Shown here: positions 29,574 through 37,622 of the stretch, one piece after another | Position numbering within the stretch: position 1 is the first letter of the stretch | Layout of the letters: each line of letters opens with the position of its first letter | From: Vibrio ezurae NBRC 102218 | GTDB taxonomy: Bacteria > Pseudomonadota > Gammaproteobacteria > Enterobacterales > Vibrionaceae | DNA: 62,881 bases | NCBI RefSeq assembly: GCF_000467185.1 | Contig: NZ_BATM01000028.1 | Span: 1 to 62,881, forward strand | Direction: 5' to 3' | The notes under the pieces: generated by a model | What the model was told of the DNA's origin: nothing | What the model saw: only the letters and a program-made list of their open reading frames with translations | The model's database searches: none | Made by a program: the position numbers and the translations under genes

Positions 29574-31667
29574 TTAGAATCGTAGATCAAGATCAACGTA
29601 GTAATTGGTTTCTTTGCCCACTTTAGTCGTGGTGGTGACGTTTTCAGCATTGATATACTGGCCATCAAAGATATTGTTAATACCAAATTTCAATGTGGCG
29701 TCATTTAGCACTCCCAATGGCAGTCCAGACTCTTTGATGCGCCATATGCCAGAGACATTGGCTTGAGTGTATGAATCACTGACGTAAAAGTACTCGGTTG
29801 TTCCCCACATGAATGATTCTGGATTTTGATCCGGCTCGAACCAGTGATTGACATCAGCTCCAAGAGTTAAGCCTATGTCTTGGAAAGTATAAGCGGCAGC
29901 GATGCGGACTTTATCAGCAAATGGCGTGACTTTTTCCTTGGTTTCTTTGTCATAAAGATCAAGGTGTTCATAGCTGGCTGACACGCTGATGTTATCTAGA
30001 TCATAGGTCGAAGTGAGTTCTACCCCTTTACGTTTTGCATTGTCAATATTGGTGTATTGCGCGTACATGCTTTGATCAGGAGACTCGCCCAGTTCTGGCA
30101 GTGTTTCTAGCGCAATCATGTCGTTAATATTGGCATCAAAATACATCAGTTTTATAGACAGTCGATCGCTTTGGGTAAAGAGTGCATTGTTAACGTAAGA
30201 GATACCCCCTTCAAATTCTTCTGACGTCTCAGGCTTTAAATCAGGGTTTGGTAAGTACCAATAATGGATGTTTAGTGGTCCTTCTGCGCCTGTTTCATGA
30301 GGTGAAGGCGCTCTAAATGCAACGGAGTAGCCCCCTAACAAATGCAGGCCATTTGCAATCTCATAGCTGGCTGCAATACGTGGCGAAAACGCATCGCCAG
30401 TGAAGTCGGCATCAGGGTTGTTGTCCACTTTGCGATTGAAGTAATCGTAACGGGCACCGAGCGTAAATTCCCAATCTCCAACTTCGAGTAGATCTTGGGC
30501 ATAAATACCCCAATCGTTGTATTCGCTAGGCATGGTGTGAAACTGTGAGGCAACACCATTGGAGCTGTACGACGCGTCGTCTTGACGATGATGATAATCA
30601 ATACCCATCACCGCAGTGTGGTACAAACTACCGGTGTAGAATCGAGAGATGTTTTTAACCGATAGGCCAGCACGAGACTCTTCGTTCGCATAGTGTATGT
30701 GTGTGCTATTGTTGGTATTGATGTAGTCGCGATCATACTCTGATTGACTTACATAAGACGCAACTTCAAGGTCAATAAGATCATTGCTAAATGGAGCGTA
30801 GCTATAATTAACAGTCAAGTCAGTTTGAGTCAGTTCACCCACCGTTGGAATGCTAGTATCTGGGTGATTTAGGCTATTCCAAGCTGTTTCTACGTCGCTG
30901 TGATAGTGGAATAAGCCGAGCGCAAGACGCTGTTCTTGCGAAATATTCCATCCTAGGTTCACATAGGCGGTTTTGGCTGACTCATCATTTCCAACGGTAT
31001 CGTATGACTGGGTGCCGCCGTCAGCTAACTTAATATCACCAAAGTTGGCTTCTTTGCCATATAAGACAAAGTCAAATTTCCCGCTGTCATCTTGTCCTGC
31101 AATCGCACCTCTATAGCTGTGCATATTATTAGATTCGTATCGCCCACCGACCATTCCAGCAAAGTTTTCGTCATTGACAAGGTAGTCTGATGCGTCTTTT
31201 AATCTCATGCTGATAACACCGCCAATAGCGCCACTACCATATAAAATAGAGGATGACCCTTTTACTGTTTCAACGCGTTTTAGTAAATCAGTGTCACTTC
31301 TGAAGCTCGAAACTTGGTTGGAAAATAATGCACTGGATCTTGGCACACCGTTTTGCATAATAATGACGCGATCGTCATCATTGAAACCACGAATATTAAA
31401 CTGTTGCCCGATATTACGACCTAGATCTGATCCTGCATTAATACCAGGGACCGCGCTTAAGCTATCCATAAGATTAGCGCTGGTGGCCAGTTCGTCTTCA
31501 GTGACTATATTGACCGAACCTACATACTCTTGCTGCTGGGTATCAACGCGGTTTCCGATGACTACCATAGTTTCATGTTCAGCTTCATTTTTTGGATCAT
31601 GATTATCTGCGTATGTCGCATTAGCAAATGCTGCTGCGATAACGACTGCCAGATATTTTTTGATCAT
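29574..31667 (-). CDS. TonB-dependent outer-membrane receptor, heme/hemoprotein type
   Basis: 697 residues. Signal peptide to about residue 20 (AFANATYA), TonB box ETMVVIG, plug domain with GINAGSDLGRNIGQQFNIRG and ETVKGSSSILYGSGAIGG, then a 22-strand barrel ending in an aromatic residue (DLDLRF). The barrel contains FRAPSPHE and, about 20 residues later, NPDLKPE, the FRAP and NP(N/D)L boxes of heme receptors; His residues lie between. A Fur-like site covers the promoter. The next cluster is also Fur-boxed. Heme or a hemoprotein is the likely ligand, but FRAP-like segments occur in some siderophore receptors, so this is not certain. Confidence 0.85.
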   Translation of the reverse strand: MIKKYLAVVIAAAFANATYADNHDPKNEAEHETMVVIGNRVDTQQQEYVGSVNIVTEDELATSANLMDSLSAVPGINAGSDLGRNIGQQFNIRGFNDDDRVIIMQNGVPRSSALFSNQVSSFRSDTDLLKRVETVKGSSSILYGSGAIGGVISMRLKDASDYLVNDENFAGMVGGRYESNNMHSYRGAIAGQDDSGKFDFVLYGKEANFGDIKLADGGTQSYDTVGNDESAKTAYVNLGWNISQEQRLALGLFHYHSDVETAWNSLNHPDTSIPTVGELTQTDLTVNYSYAPFSNDLIDLEVASYVSQSEYDRDYINTNNSTHIHYANEESRAGLSVKNISRFYTGSLYHTAVMGIDYHHRQDDASYSSNGVASQFHTMPSEYNDWGIYAQDLLEVGDWEFTLGARYDYFNRKVDNNPDADFTGDAFSPRIAASYEIANGLHLLGGYSVAFRAPSPHETGAEGPLNIHYWYLPNPDLKPETSEEFEGGISYVNNALFTQSDRLSIKLMYFDANINDMIALETLPELGESPDQSMYAQYTNIDNAKRKGVELTSTYDLDNISVSASYEHLDLYDKETKEKVTPFADKVRIAAAYTFQDIGLTLGADVNHWFEPDQNPESFMWGTTEYFYVSDSYTQANVSGIWRIKESGLPLGVLNDATLKFGINNIFDGQYINAENVTTTTKVGKETNYYVDLDLRF

Positions 31668-31705
31668 AATGTTTGTAACTCCCTACAAAATAACGATTAA
31701 TCGAT

Positions 31706-31724
31706 GCTAATGAAAATCATTCGC
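31706..31724 (-). promoter_or_regulatory. Fur box upstream of TonB receptor
   Basis: GCTAATGAAAATCATTCGC matches 15 of 19 positions of the Fur consensus GATAATGATAATCATTATC. It lies 39 bp before the receptor start codon. Confidence 0.8.
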
Positions 31725-31900
31725 AATATAATGGCTACATATGAAAGGTGCATCATATTATTGATATTTTGTATGAAAAGTTGAATGAACATCAAAGTTA
31801 TTCATTGATTTGGCTTATGGTTGAGTTAAGTAGGGGGGGGATTTCTAAGTCGGTTGCACCGAAATGTAAACGTGATTGCGTGAGCTTGAATATTGCAAAC

Positions 31901-31919
31901 GCTAACAGTAATCGTTATC
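31901..31919 (+). promoter_or_regulatory. Fur box upstream of small Lys/Cys-rich protein
   Basis: GCTAACAGTAATCGTTATC matches 14 of 19 Fur consensus positions. It sits 33 bp before ATG 31953, where it would cover a promoter. Confidence 0.65.
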
Positions 31920-31952
31920 ATTAATAAGTTATTGAAAGCGAAGGTGCTGAAA

Positions 31953-32381
31953 ATGAATGCTAAGAAAGCACTAAAAAAGCTGAAAAAGAAATCAGAGAAA
32001 AAAATTAAGAAGCAAGGGGTTGAGCAGCTTAAGAAGCTCAAAGTGAATGCCACTAATAGCCGTCGTAATGACTCAAGTAGCGCCCTAAAAAAAGACATCA
32101 ATGATAGTGTCAATAGAGCTATTACAGGTGTTGTTCATGAACTTGCAACGCCTTTGTTGCCAGTATTATCATGGTTTAATGATCATCAACACAAGATTGA
32201 AGTGGTGGAATCGCCTTTGCGAGAGCAGCTGGAAAATTCTACTTCATCTTCGAAACCAATCCCTAGTCCCCAAAAATCTATTTTGCATGTTGCGCTTAAG
32301 TCACCACCTTGCAAACGATGTCCTGCGTTACAAAATGGCATATGTAAGTGTGCGGCTAAACGTTTTAAGCTTTCAGCATAA
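31953..32381 (+). CDS. Unknown small basic protein with C-terminal Cys cluster
   Basis: 142 residues, not recognised. The first 40 residues are extremely lysine-rich (MNAKKALKKLKKKSEKKIKK), then a helical part GVVHELATPLLPVLSWF, then a Ser/Pro linker. The C-terminus is PPCKRCPALQNGICKCAA, four cysteines in C-x2-C-x7-C-x-C, typical of a metal or iron-sulfur site. The ATG at 31953 is preferred; the frame opens earlier at a TTG inside the Fur site. Fur-boxed and placed between the heme receptor and the putative iron-organelle cluster. A role in iron handling is inferred from context only. Confidence 0.7.
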   Translation: MNAKKALKKLKKKSEKKIKKQGVEQLKKLKVNATNSRRNDSSSALKKDINDSVNRAITGVVHELATPLLPVLSWFNDHQHKIEVVESPLREQLENSTSSSKPIPSPQKSILHVALKSPPCKRCPALQNGICKCAAKRFKLSA

Positions 32382-32435
32382 ATACTGTTTGGATAGATAT
32401 CATTTGAATATAGAGCGGGATTATTCTTCAGCCTG

Positions 32436-32798
32436 TTAGGCGAAGTTGAGTATAGCTCTGCTAAGTGATGGACCTACTAGGCGACTGAGTGCAATTCCAG
32501 CAATGCTTTTTGCTAAAGTTTTAGTGCCAGTTATGGCTGCATTTTCAATCAGTGACGGTTTTTCCGTACTCTGCATCCAGTGATGACTTTCTAAAATCTC
32601 AATTAAACTCTCACAATCCAGTTCTTTATCATCAAAGTGAATAGCCACAGAACCTGCATGCTTTTTGTAGGTTACTTTCTGTATAGAATCGATTTCTTTT
32701 AGCTGTTCTATGAGTTCAATCACGGTTTTAGGGTTATTTTTGATATAGTCAGATCGCACTCTAACTCGTTGATTTGTCTTGTGAATATAAGTATTCAT
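32436..32798 (-). CDS. HMA-like small protein with hydrophobic C-terminus
   Basis: About 120 residues. Residues 10-75 follow a heavy-metal-associated (ferredoxin-like) fold pattern: RVRVRSDYI strand, NNPKTVIELIEQLKEI helix, IQKVTYKKHAGSVAIHF strands, SLIEILESHHW helix. The CxxC metal motif is absent, as in HMA_2-type proteins. Residues 90-120 form a hydrophobic, glycine-containing tail (GIALSRLVGPSLS). ATG 32798 is chosen over upstream codons that run into the Fur box. It is divergent from the ATPase operon, with a near-perfect Fur core between. Confidence 0.65.
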   Translation of the reverse strand: MNTYIHKTNQRVRVRSDYIKNNPKTVIELIEQLKEIDSIQKVTYKKHAGSVAIHFDDKELDCESLIEILESHHWMQSTEKPSLIENAAITGTKTLAKSIAGIALSRLVGPSLSRAILNFA

Positions 32799-32810
32799 AA
32801 TAATCGCACA

Positions 32811-32829
32811 CCAAATGATAATCATTTAC
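32811..32829. promoter_or_regulatory. Fur box between divergent HMA-like genes
   Basis: Contains the exact core ATGATAATCATT (12 of 12); 14 of 19 overall. It is 13 bp before the start codon of the leftward HMA-like gene and about 155 bp before the rightward operon, which it may also control. Confidence 0.8.
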
Positions 32830-32984
32830 ATTTCTGATACTAGCATTTGAGTTCAGTCAGTGCAAAAAAATTCAATTCAACTTGTAATTGAGTGCACAAT
32901 TAGAGAAACTGCATACAAACACTGGTCGTATGAGTTTTTATGTAACGATTTGTGTTAATTCTTATAAATCATAGGTTAATGGTT

Positions 32985-33314
32985 ATGGAACAGTACGTTT
33001 CAAGGGTATTGAAATTAAGACGATGGGTAAAAATTAGCCATCATATACCTGGTAGAGTGCGACTTAAGTATAAGCTTGGTATCGTCGCACAACTTAGCAC
33101 CTTTAAAAGCCAAGATATTGAAAAAGCACTTCAGTCAGTACCTGCATTTAAAAACTATCAGCTCAACGCAAAAACAGGAAGCATCCTCATAGAATACGAT
33201 CCGGTCACAATAGAACCTGATTGGATCGATTTACTCTTTTCCGTTAATGAAGACGATGTAGAAGTGGCTTGCCGCAATATTGCTGAGCGTATAAATAATA
33301 GCGGAGATTGTTAA
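32985..33314 (+). CDS. HMA_2-type protein with HHIPGRVR motif, first gene of ATPase operon
   Basis: About 109 residues. The segment ISHHIPGRVRLKYKLG (residues 17-32) followed by a helix and the strand TGSILIEYDP is the HMA_2 pattern; no CxxC. The same signature, KHHVPGRIRFKVPKL, opens the P-type ATPase four genes downstream. Paired GR(V/I)R proteins and a P1B-6 ATPase are characteristic of ferrosome (fez) clusters as I recall them. ATG 32985 is used; other codons (GTG 32952, ATG 32979) are in frame. The stop overlaps the next start as TAATG. Confidence 0.72.
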   Translation: MEQYVSRVLKLRRWVKISHHIPGRVRLKYKLGIVAQLSTFKSQDIEKALQSVPAFKNYQLNAKTGSILIEYDPVTIEPDWIDLLFSVNEDDVEVACRNIAERINNSGDC

Positions 33315-34048
33315 TGGAAGATAAGCACCCTTCTTCTGATCCGTATGAAGCGTATTTTCATGCGATGTTAGAAATGCAAAAAGAAATGGCAAAGTCTTAT
33401 GTTGCTATGCAGCAACAATTGGGTGGAAATATGCCGCCAATGATGCCACCAATGATGCCACCAATGATGTCACCATATATGGCTTCACAATATCCACCCA
33501 ACATGATGCCACATCAATGTTGTAGCCAGCCGCCGATGCCTATGCAGCAACAGCAGTTTCAACAACCGCCGTCTCCGGCGTCGCAACCTCAGGCACAACA
33601 ACCACAGCCGCAGGCTACCGAATCTTCAGACACTCATGACGCTCTTTTTGCGCAAGCACAAGTCATGCTGGATGATGCATTAGGTGAAGATGCGGGTACG
33701 TTTAATGAAATATTAGGAACTTTTGGTATGAGTGATAAAGAATTTTGGAAAGGCGCAATGATTGGCGCAGCAGCGGCAATGTTATTGGGTAATGAAAATG
33801 TTCGAGGCAAACTAATGGGTCTCGTTTCTGGTGCTGGCGACATGCTTAAATCAGGTACTGAAGGTGTGAAGGATACTGCGGTAAATACAGCCTCTTCAGT
33901 AAAAGAGAACATCAGCACAAGTAGCGAAATTTTCCGAGATACTGTTTCAGCGGGTAAACAAGGTTTTCAACAGTCTGTAGAGAAGCATAAAGCTGAGACA
34001 GAAGTAAAAGAAGAAACGGCTGAACCTGAAGAAACAAAAGAGCTATAA
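33314..34048 (+). CDS. Met/Pro/Gln-rich protein with glycine-zipper segment
   Basis: 244 residues, not recognised. Residues 35-60 are repeats of MMPP (GNMPPMMPPMMPPMM), residues 70-105 are Gln/Pro-rich, and residues 140-165 are a helix FWKGAMIGAAAAMLLG that could insert in a membrane. The rest (AGDMLKSGTEGVKDTAVNTA) is an amphipathic helix repeat like those of membrane-coating or stress proteins. Acidic end. Translationally coupled to the genes on both sides. Context suggests a structural protein of the same system as the P-type ATPase; Met-rich parts could bind metal, which is speculation. Confidence 0.68.
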   Translation: MEDKHPSSDPYEAYFHAMLEMQKEMAKSYVAMQQQLGGNMPPMMPPMMPPMMSPYMASQYPPNMMPHQCCSQPPMPMQQQQFQQPPSPASQPQAQQPQPQATESSDTHDALFAQAQVMLDDALGEDAGTFNEILGTFGMSDKEFWKGAMIGAAAAMLLGNENVRGKLMGLVSGAGDMLKSGTEGVKDTAVNTASSVKENISTSSEIFRDTVSAGKQGFQQSVEKHKAETEVKEETAEPEETKEL

Positions 34049-34052
34049 GCCT

Positions 34053-34358
34053 ATGAGTAACTCAACAAATAGATTGAGTTCTGCAAATAGAGCAATGTTG
34101 GTCGGTGCTATCGCAGGTGGTAGCACCACCGTTATTCGTCAATGGAACCAACATAAGGAAGGCGCAATCTCAACTAATGAACTGGTTGGAAATGCAGCCA
34201 AAACGGCTCTAAAAACAGGAATCGCTTCTGGCGCTACAACGTTTGTCGCAGAGAAAATGGCGGGCCGTCCTGCTTTATCTATGCTGACTATTTTGAGTGT
34301 TGGAGCGGCAAGTTTGTATTTATTAGATCAATCATCAGGATCAAAAAATGGCAATTAA
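34053..34358 (+). CDS. Small membrane protein in ATPase operon
   Basis: 101 residues, not recognised. Two hydrophobic stretches: AMLVGAIAGGSTTVI (residues 14-28, with glycine spacing) and MLTILSVGAASLYLL (about 76-90). Between them are amphipathic helices with Gly/Ala (LKTGIASGATTFVAEKMAG). It starts 4 bp after the previous stop and its end overlaps the next gene by 11 bases. Likely a membrane partner of the neighbouring ATPase system. Confidence 0.65.
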   Translation: MSNSTNRLSSANRAMLVGAIAGGSTTVIRQWNQHKEGAISTNELVGNAAKTALKTGIASGATTFVAEKMAGRPALSMLTILSVGAASLYLLDQSSGSKNGN

Positions 34359-34650
34359 TCCATTTGCAAGTAGTGCACCAGCAGAGCAATCATCACAAGA
34401 TGAAGCTGCGCAAAGCGAGACTACTCAATATAAAAACCAAAATACTAAGACTCATTTTGCTATGGGTTTAGCAGCCGGTGCTGCTGTTGCTTACTTACTG
34501 ACAAATAAGAAATTTAAGCAAGGCGTTGTGACCACAGGTGAGAAAGCATGGTCTAGCGTACGCGGTGAAGTTGAAGAATTAAAAGAACGTTTAGAAGATA
34601 CTCAAGCTGAACTTGAGTACTACCGTAACCTGCATAAGGGTGAAGAATGA
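34348..34650 (+). CDS. YtxH-like small membrane protein
   Basis: 100 residues. A Gln/Ser-rich start, one hydrophobic glycine-containing segment (HFAMGLAAGAAVAYLLTNK, about 33-51), then a charged helix with coiled-coil spacing (GEVEELKERLEDTQAELEYY). This layout matches YtxH-type proteins in general. It overlaps both neighbours (11 bases upstream; ATGA with the ATPase). Function unknown. Confidence 0.68.
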   Translation: MAINPFASSAPAEQSSQDEAAQSETTQYKNQNTKTHFAMGLAAGAAVAYLLTNKKFKQGVVTTGEKAWSSVRGEVEELKERLEDTQAELEYYRNLHKGEE

Positions 34651-36707
34651 ACCCCATTAAACTAAAGCATCACGTCCCAGGACGAATTCGCTTTAAGGTC
34701 CCTAAACTAAGACACCATGCTGATATAGGTGCTTGGATTAAAACCAGTTTAATGGCTATTCAAGGAATCTCTCTCGTTCGCGTTAATGAGGCCGCTTGTT
34801 CTGTTGTTGTCGAATATGAGACACAATTACTTGACTACAGCATTGTAGAACAAAGGTTATCGCATCTTGATTTTTCAGAAGCAACCACTGAAGAAAGCGA
34901 ACATGAGTTCACCCGTGGTGATATAGCAATGAATGTCATTGGCACTATATCAGCAGCATTATTACCTCAAAAATGGGGCGCAGTGACCACCGCGACCTTG
35001 ATTGCACCAACATTACTTGAAGGTGTTAAAGAGCTAAAAGACAAAAACGTATCCGTGGAAGTTTTAGATGCTATCGCAGTGGGGCTTTCTGCTTGGCGTG
35101 GTGACTATAAAACGGCGATGATGACCCAAAGCCTAATTAGCCTTGGCGAGTATATGGAGCAGAAAACCAGCCGCAATAGTGATGAACTATTGGCTGACTT
35201 AATGCGTCCTAAAGATACCATTGTTTGGCTTGTGCAAGATGGGGTAAGAACGCAAGTTAACTCAAGTACTTTACAAGAAGGTAATGTCATTGAGTTAGCT
35301 CCAGGTGTTCTCATCCCTATTGACGGGACTGTGATCAAAGGGACGGCTCTGATCAACCAGTCTTCACTGACGGGTGAAAACGTACCTGTTCGCCGTGAAG
35401 AAGGCGCCAAAGTTTATTCTGGCACTCTTGTTCACGAAGGCACCATTCTTGTTCGCGTGGACAAAGTGGGTAGTGAAGCGACCACAGCGCAGATTGCGAA
35501 ACTGATTTATGACTCTTTGAGTGAAAAAAGTGAAATTCAGCGCGTAACTCAAGATATGGCTGATCGCCGAGTTAAAATCACATTAGGTATTGGCGCTGCT
35601 GTATTTGCTCTTACCCAAGATATTAACCGCGTGGCCTCGGTATTCTTAGTGGACTATTCATGTGCACTGAAATTGAGTACCCCTGTGACCTTTAAATCAA
35701 TAATGTACCGCGCTGCGCAGCAAGGTATTTTATTTAAAGGGGGCAGTGCCATTGAGAAAATGATCGGCATCGATACTTGTGTGTTCGATAAAACCGGTAC
35801 GCTCACTCATGGTGATATGGAAGTGACAGATGTCATTCCTTTGTGTCCTAGCAAGAATGCACGTGACTTGTTGGCGATTGCTGCATCGGTAGAAGAGCAC
35901 AGTAATCACCCATTGTCACAAGCAGTAGTCAATGCGGCAAAACACAATGAATTACCTCATATTGAGCATGGTGAAGTCGAGTATGTTATTGCTCACGGCT
36001 TAAAAACAACCTTAAATGGCAACCTGCTAGTTATGGGTAGCCGTCACTTCCTTGAGTCGCATGAAAATGTCGATTTCAGTCTTGTTGAGGAGATCATCAA
36101 ACAGTATGAAGCAGAAGGTCGTCACCTTATTTACATCTCAAATGAGAGTACATTGATAGGGATGATTGGGCTTCGTGACCACTTGCGTGAAGACGCATTG
36201 CAGACGTTGACTGATCTTCGCAAACTGGGTGTTAATGAGTTAATCATGATCACAGGTGACAGTACGTATAAAGCTCAGATTCTAGCGGATGAATTACAGC
36301 TTGATCGTATGTACGCTCAAACCGTACCTTCTGAAAAGTCATCGATCATCGAATCGTTGCAACAAGAAGGTAAAAAGGTCATGTTCATTGGTGATGGTGT
36401 GAATGACGCGCCGGCTTTAACCGCAGCTGATGTTGGTGTTGCCATGTGCCGTGGAACGGAACTGGCAAGGCAAGTAGCGGATATTGTGTTGCTAAAAGAT
36501 GGACTTTACGGAGTCGTTGAAGCGAGAGAGCTGGCAAATATTGCAATGCGAGTGATCCATTCTAACATCAAACTAGCAGAGTACATTAACAGTGGCATCA
36601 TGTTAGCCGCGGCGTTAGGTTATTTGAACCCGACCTTAAGTGCGCTACTGCACAATGGCACAACCCTTTCTATTTTAGGGCGTTCTGCCGCACTGCGTCG
36701 CGCTTAG
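34647..36707 (+). CDS. P1B-type metal ATPase with SCA motif (FezB-like)
   Basis: 686 residues. An N-terminal HMA_2-like domain without CxxC carries HHVPGRIR (residues 8-15). The catalytic core is complete: actuator LTGEN (241-245), phosphorylation Asp 381 in DKTGTLTHGD, the HP motif in HSNHPLSQ, and GDGVNDAPALTAADVG. The transmembrane metal site is YSCALKLSTP (337-346) instead of CPC. SCA-type ATPases form subgroup P1B-6, to which ferrosome FezB belongs. Iron is the probable cargo, given Fur boxes and operon partners; zinc or another metal cannot be excluded. Last gene of the five-gene operon; a strong terminator follows. Confidence 0.85.
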   Translation: MNPIKLKHHVPGRIRFKVPKLRHHADIGAWIKTSLMAIQGISLVRVNEAACSVVVEYETQLLDYSIVEQRLSHLDFSEATTEESEHEFTRGDIAMNVIGTISAALLPQKWGAVTTATLIAPTLLEGVKELKDKNVSVEVLDAIAVGLSAWRGDYKTAMMTQSLISLGEYMEQKTSRNSDELLADLMRPKDTIVWLVQDGVRTQVNSSTLQEGNVIELAPGVLIPIDGTVIKGTALINQSSLTGENVPVRREEGAKVYSGTLVHEGTILVRVDKVGSEATTAQIAKLIYDSLSEKSEIQRVTQDMADRRVKITLGIGAAVFALTQDINRVASVFLVDYSCALKLSTPVTFKSIMYRAAQQGILFKGGSAIEKMIGIDTCVFDKTGTLTHGDMEVTDVIPLCPSKNARDLLAIAASVEEHSNHPLSQAVVNAAKHNELPHIEHGEVEYVIAHGLKTTLNGNLLVMGSRHFLESHENVDFSLVEEIIKQYEAEGRHLIYISNESTLIGMIGLRDHLREDALQTLTDLRKLGVNELIMITGDSTYKAQILADELQLDRMYAQTVPSEKSSIIESLQQEGKKVMFIGDGVNDAPALTAADVGVAMCRGTELARQVADIVLLKDGLYGVVEARELANIAMRVIHSNIKLAEYINSGIMLAAALGYLNPTLSALLHNGTTLSILGRSAALRRA

Positions 36708-36724
36708 AAGCGATGATAGAGAAT

Positions 36725-36764
36725 AAAGGCAAAAGTTGGGTTTTCCACACTTTTGCCTTTTTTT
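36725..36764 (+). terminator. Terminator after ATPase operon
   Basis: Arms AAAGGCAAAAGT (36725-36736) and ACTTTTGCCTTT (36749-36760), 12 bp perfect, followed by TTTT. Confidence 0.9.
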
Positions 36765-36775
36765 ATGCCCACGAA

Positions 36776-36849
36776 TATCAAAAATTCCTGCCTTGTTCTC
36801 GAGCATTTTTCCTGCGCTATTTCTGATCACTTACTTAGTGTGATTGGTA
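36776..36849 (-). repeat. Dispersed intergenic repeat, copy B
   Basis: Inverse of copy A at 5490-5561, about 60 of 72 positions alike by eye. It shares CTGATCACTT and TTGTTCTCGAGCAT. Lies between the ATPase terminator and an unknown gene. Confidence 0.75.
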
Positions 36850-36906
36850 TTAGATATTGCAAAATAGATAAGGTATGGTTACCTTTTCTCAGTCATTTGA
36901 TATCTC

Positions 36907-37476
36907 ATGCCTTCCGATAACGCTCTATTTACTACGATGCAAAGCATTGGCTTTGCTGTTCCTAAAGATCAGGCAGGCATTGCTTGTGACGCGTCACACT
37001 TAAACGCCTTGTGCGAGAGGCTACTGCCCTTGTATCAACGCTCAAAAACTCAATATCCACAGCATACAGATCAGCAACTATTGTTAGGTTTATTGACCTT
37101 ACACCGTGAAAAGCAGCTACAACAACTACGTTCTCAGCACTCCAGCTTATTGGCAATGCAACAAGTGATTGATGATTCTCTTGAGAATGAACATGCAAAT
37201 TGCTTCAAGTCTCCTTTAATTATCGACATTTGGTTGAGTATGCACTTATGGCTTTTTGTACAAGGGCAGATGAAGATTGATTACTCTTTGGCATGTGATT
37301 ACGCCACTGAAACGAGTGATCTTTTAGTCCCATTTTTACCGTTATCAGCTAACCAGCTTCGCAGTGATTGGCTTAAATCTTATTATGAAGGTAAAGAGAC
37401 GATGCAAGCACTATCTAAACAAAATCGTGGGATAGGGTATTGGGTTAGACGTGTATTAAAAAAAAGTAATCAGTGA
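36907..37476 (+). CDS. Conserved-looking unknown protein
   Basis: 189 residues, not recognised. No signal peptide or clear membrane segment; a hydrophobic helix IIDIWLSMHLWLFVQG lies near residues 105-120. The N-terminal half is helical and Gln/Leu-rich (LLGLLTLHREKQLQQL). It ends in a basic tail (GIGYWVRRVLKKSNQ). Codon use is like its neighbours, so I regard it as real. It stands alone between the repeat and the PurR-boxed fhs gene. Confidence 0.6.
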   Translation: MPSDNALFTTMQSIGFAVPKDQAGIACDASHLNALCERLLPLYQRSKTQYPQHTDQQLLLGLLTLHREKQLQQLRSQHSSLLAMQQVIDDSLENEHANCFKSPLIIDIWLSMHLWLFVQGQMKIDYSLACDYATETSDLLVPFLPLSANQLRSDWLKSYYEGKETMQALSKQNRGIGYWVRRVLKKSNQ

Positions 37477-37534
37477 TGATAAACTCTGTTAGTTAACGGT
37501 TTTTGCAAAATGAAATTTACCGTTTATTCAAGTA

Positions 37535-37550
37535 ACGCAAACGTTTGCTC
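37535..37550 (+). promoter_or_regulatory. PurR operator before fhs
   Basis: ACGCAAACGTTTGCTC is a near-perfect PurR box (consensus ACGCAAACGTTTTCNT, palindromic core GCAAACGTTTGC). It lies 72 bp before the fhs start codon. Confidence 0.85.
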
Positions 37551-37622
37551 TTTACTTATCCTAAAAATTCTTTAAGATTTGCGCCCATATCAGATTGTCT
37601 TTTTATCCCTCCAGAGGACCAT

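Noticed and set aside
31826..32113. 95-codon minus-strand frame rich in Phe, Leu and Ser
   Set aside because: It is the reverse of the Lys-rich start of the Fur-boxed gene; hydrophobicity arises from that.
32101..32439. 112-codon plus-strand frame
   Set aside because: Overlaps the better-supported Lys/Cys gene in another frame and has no ribosome site.
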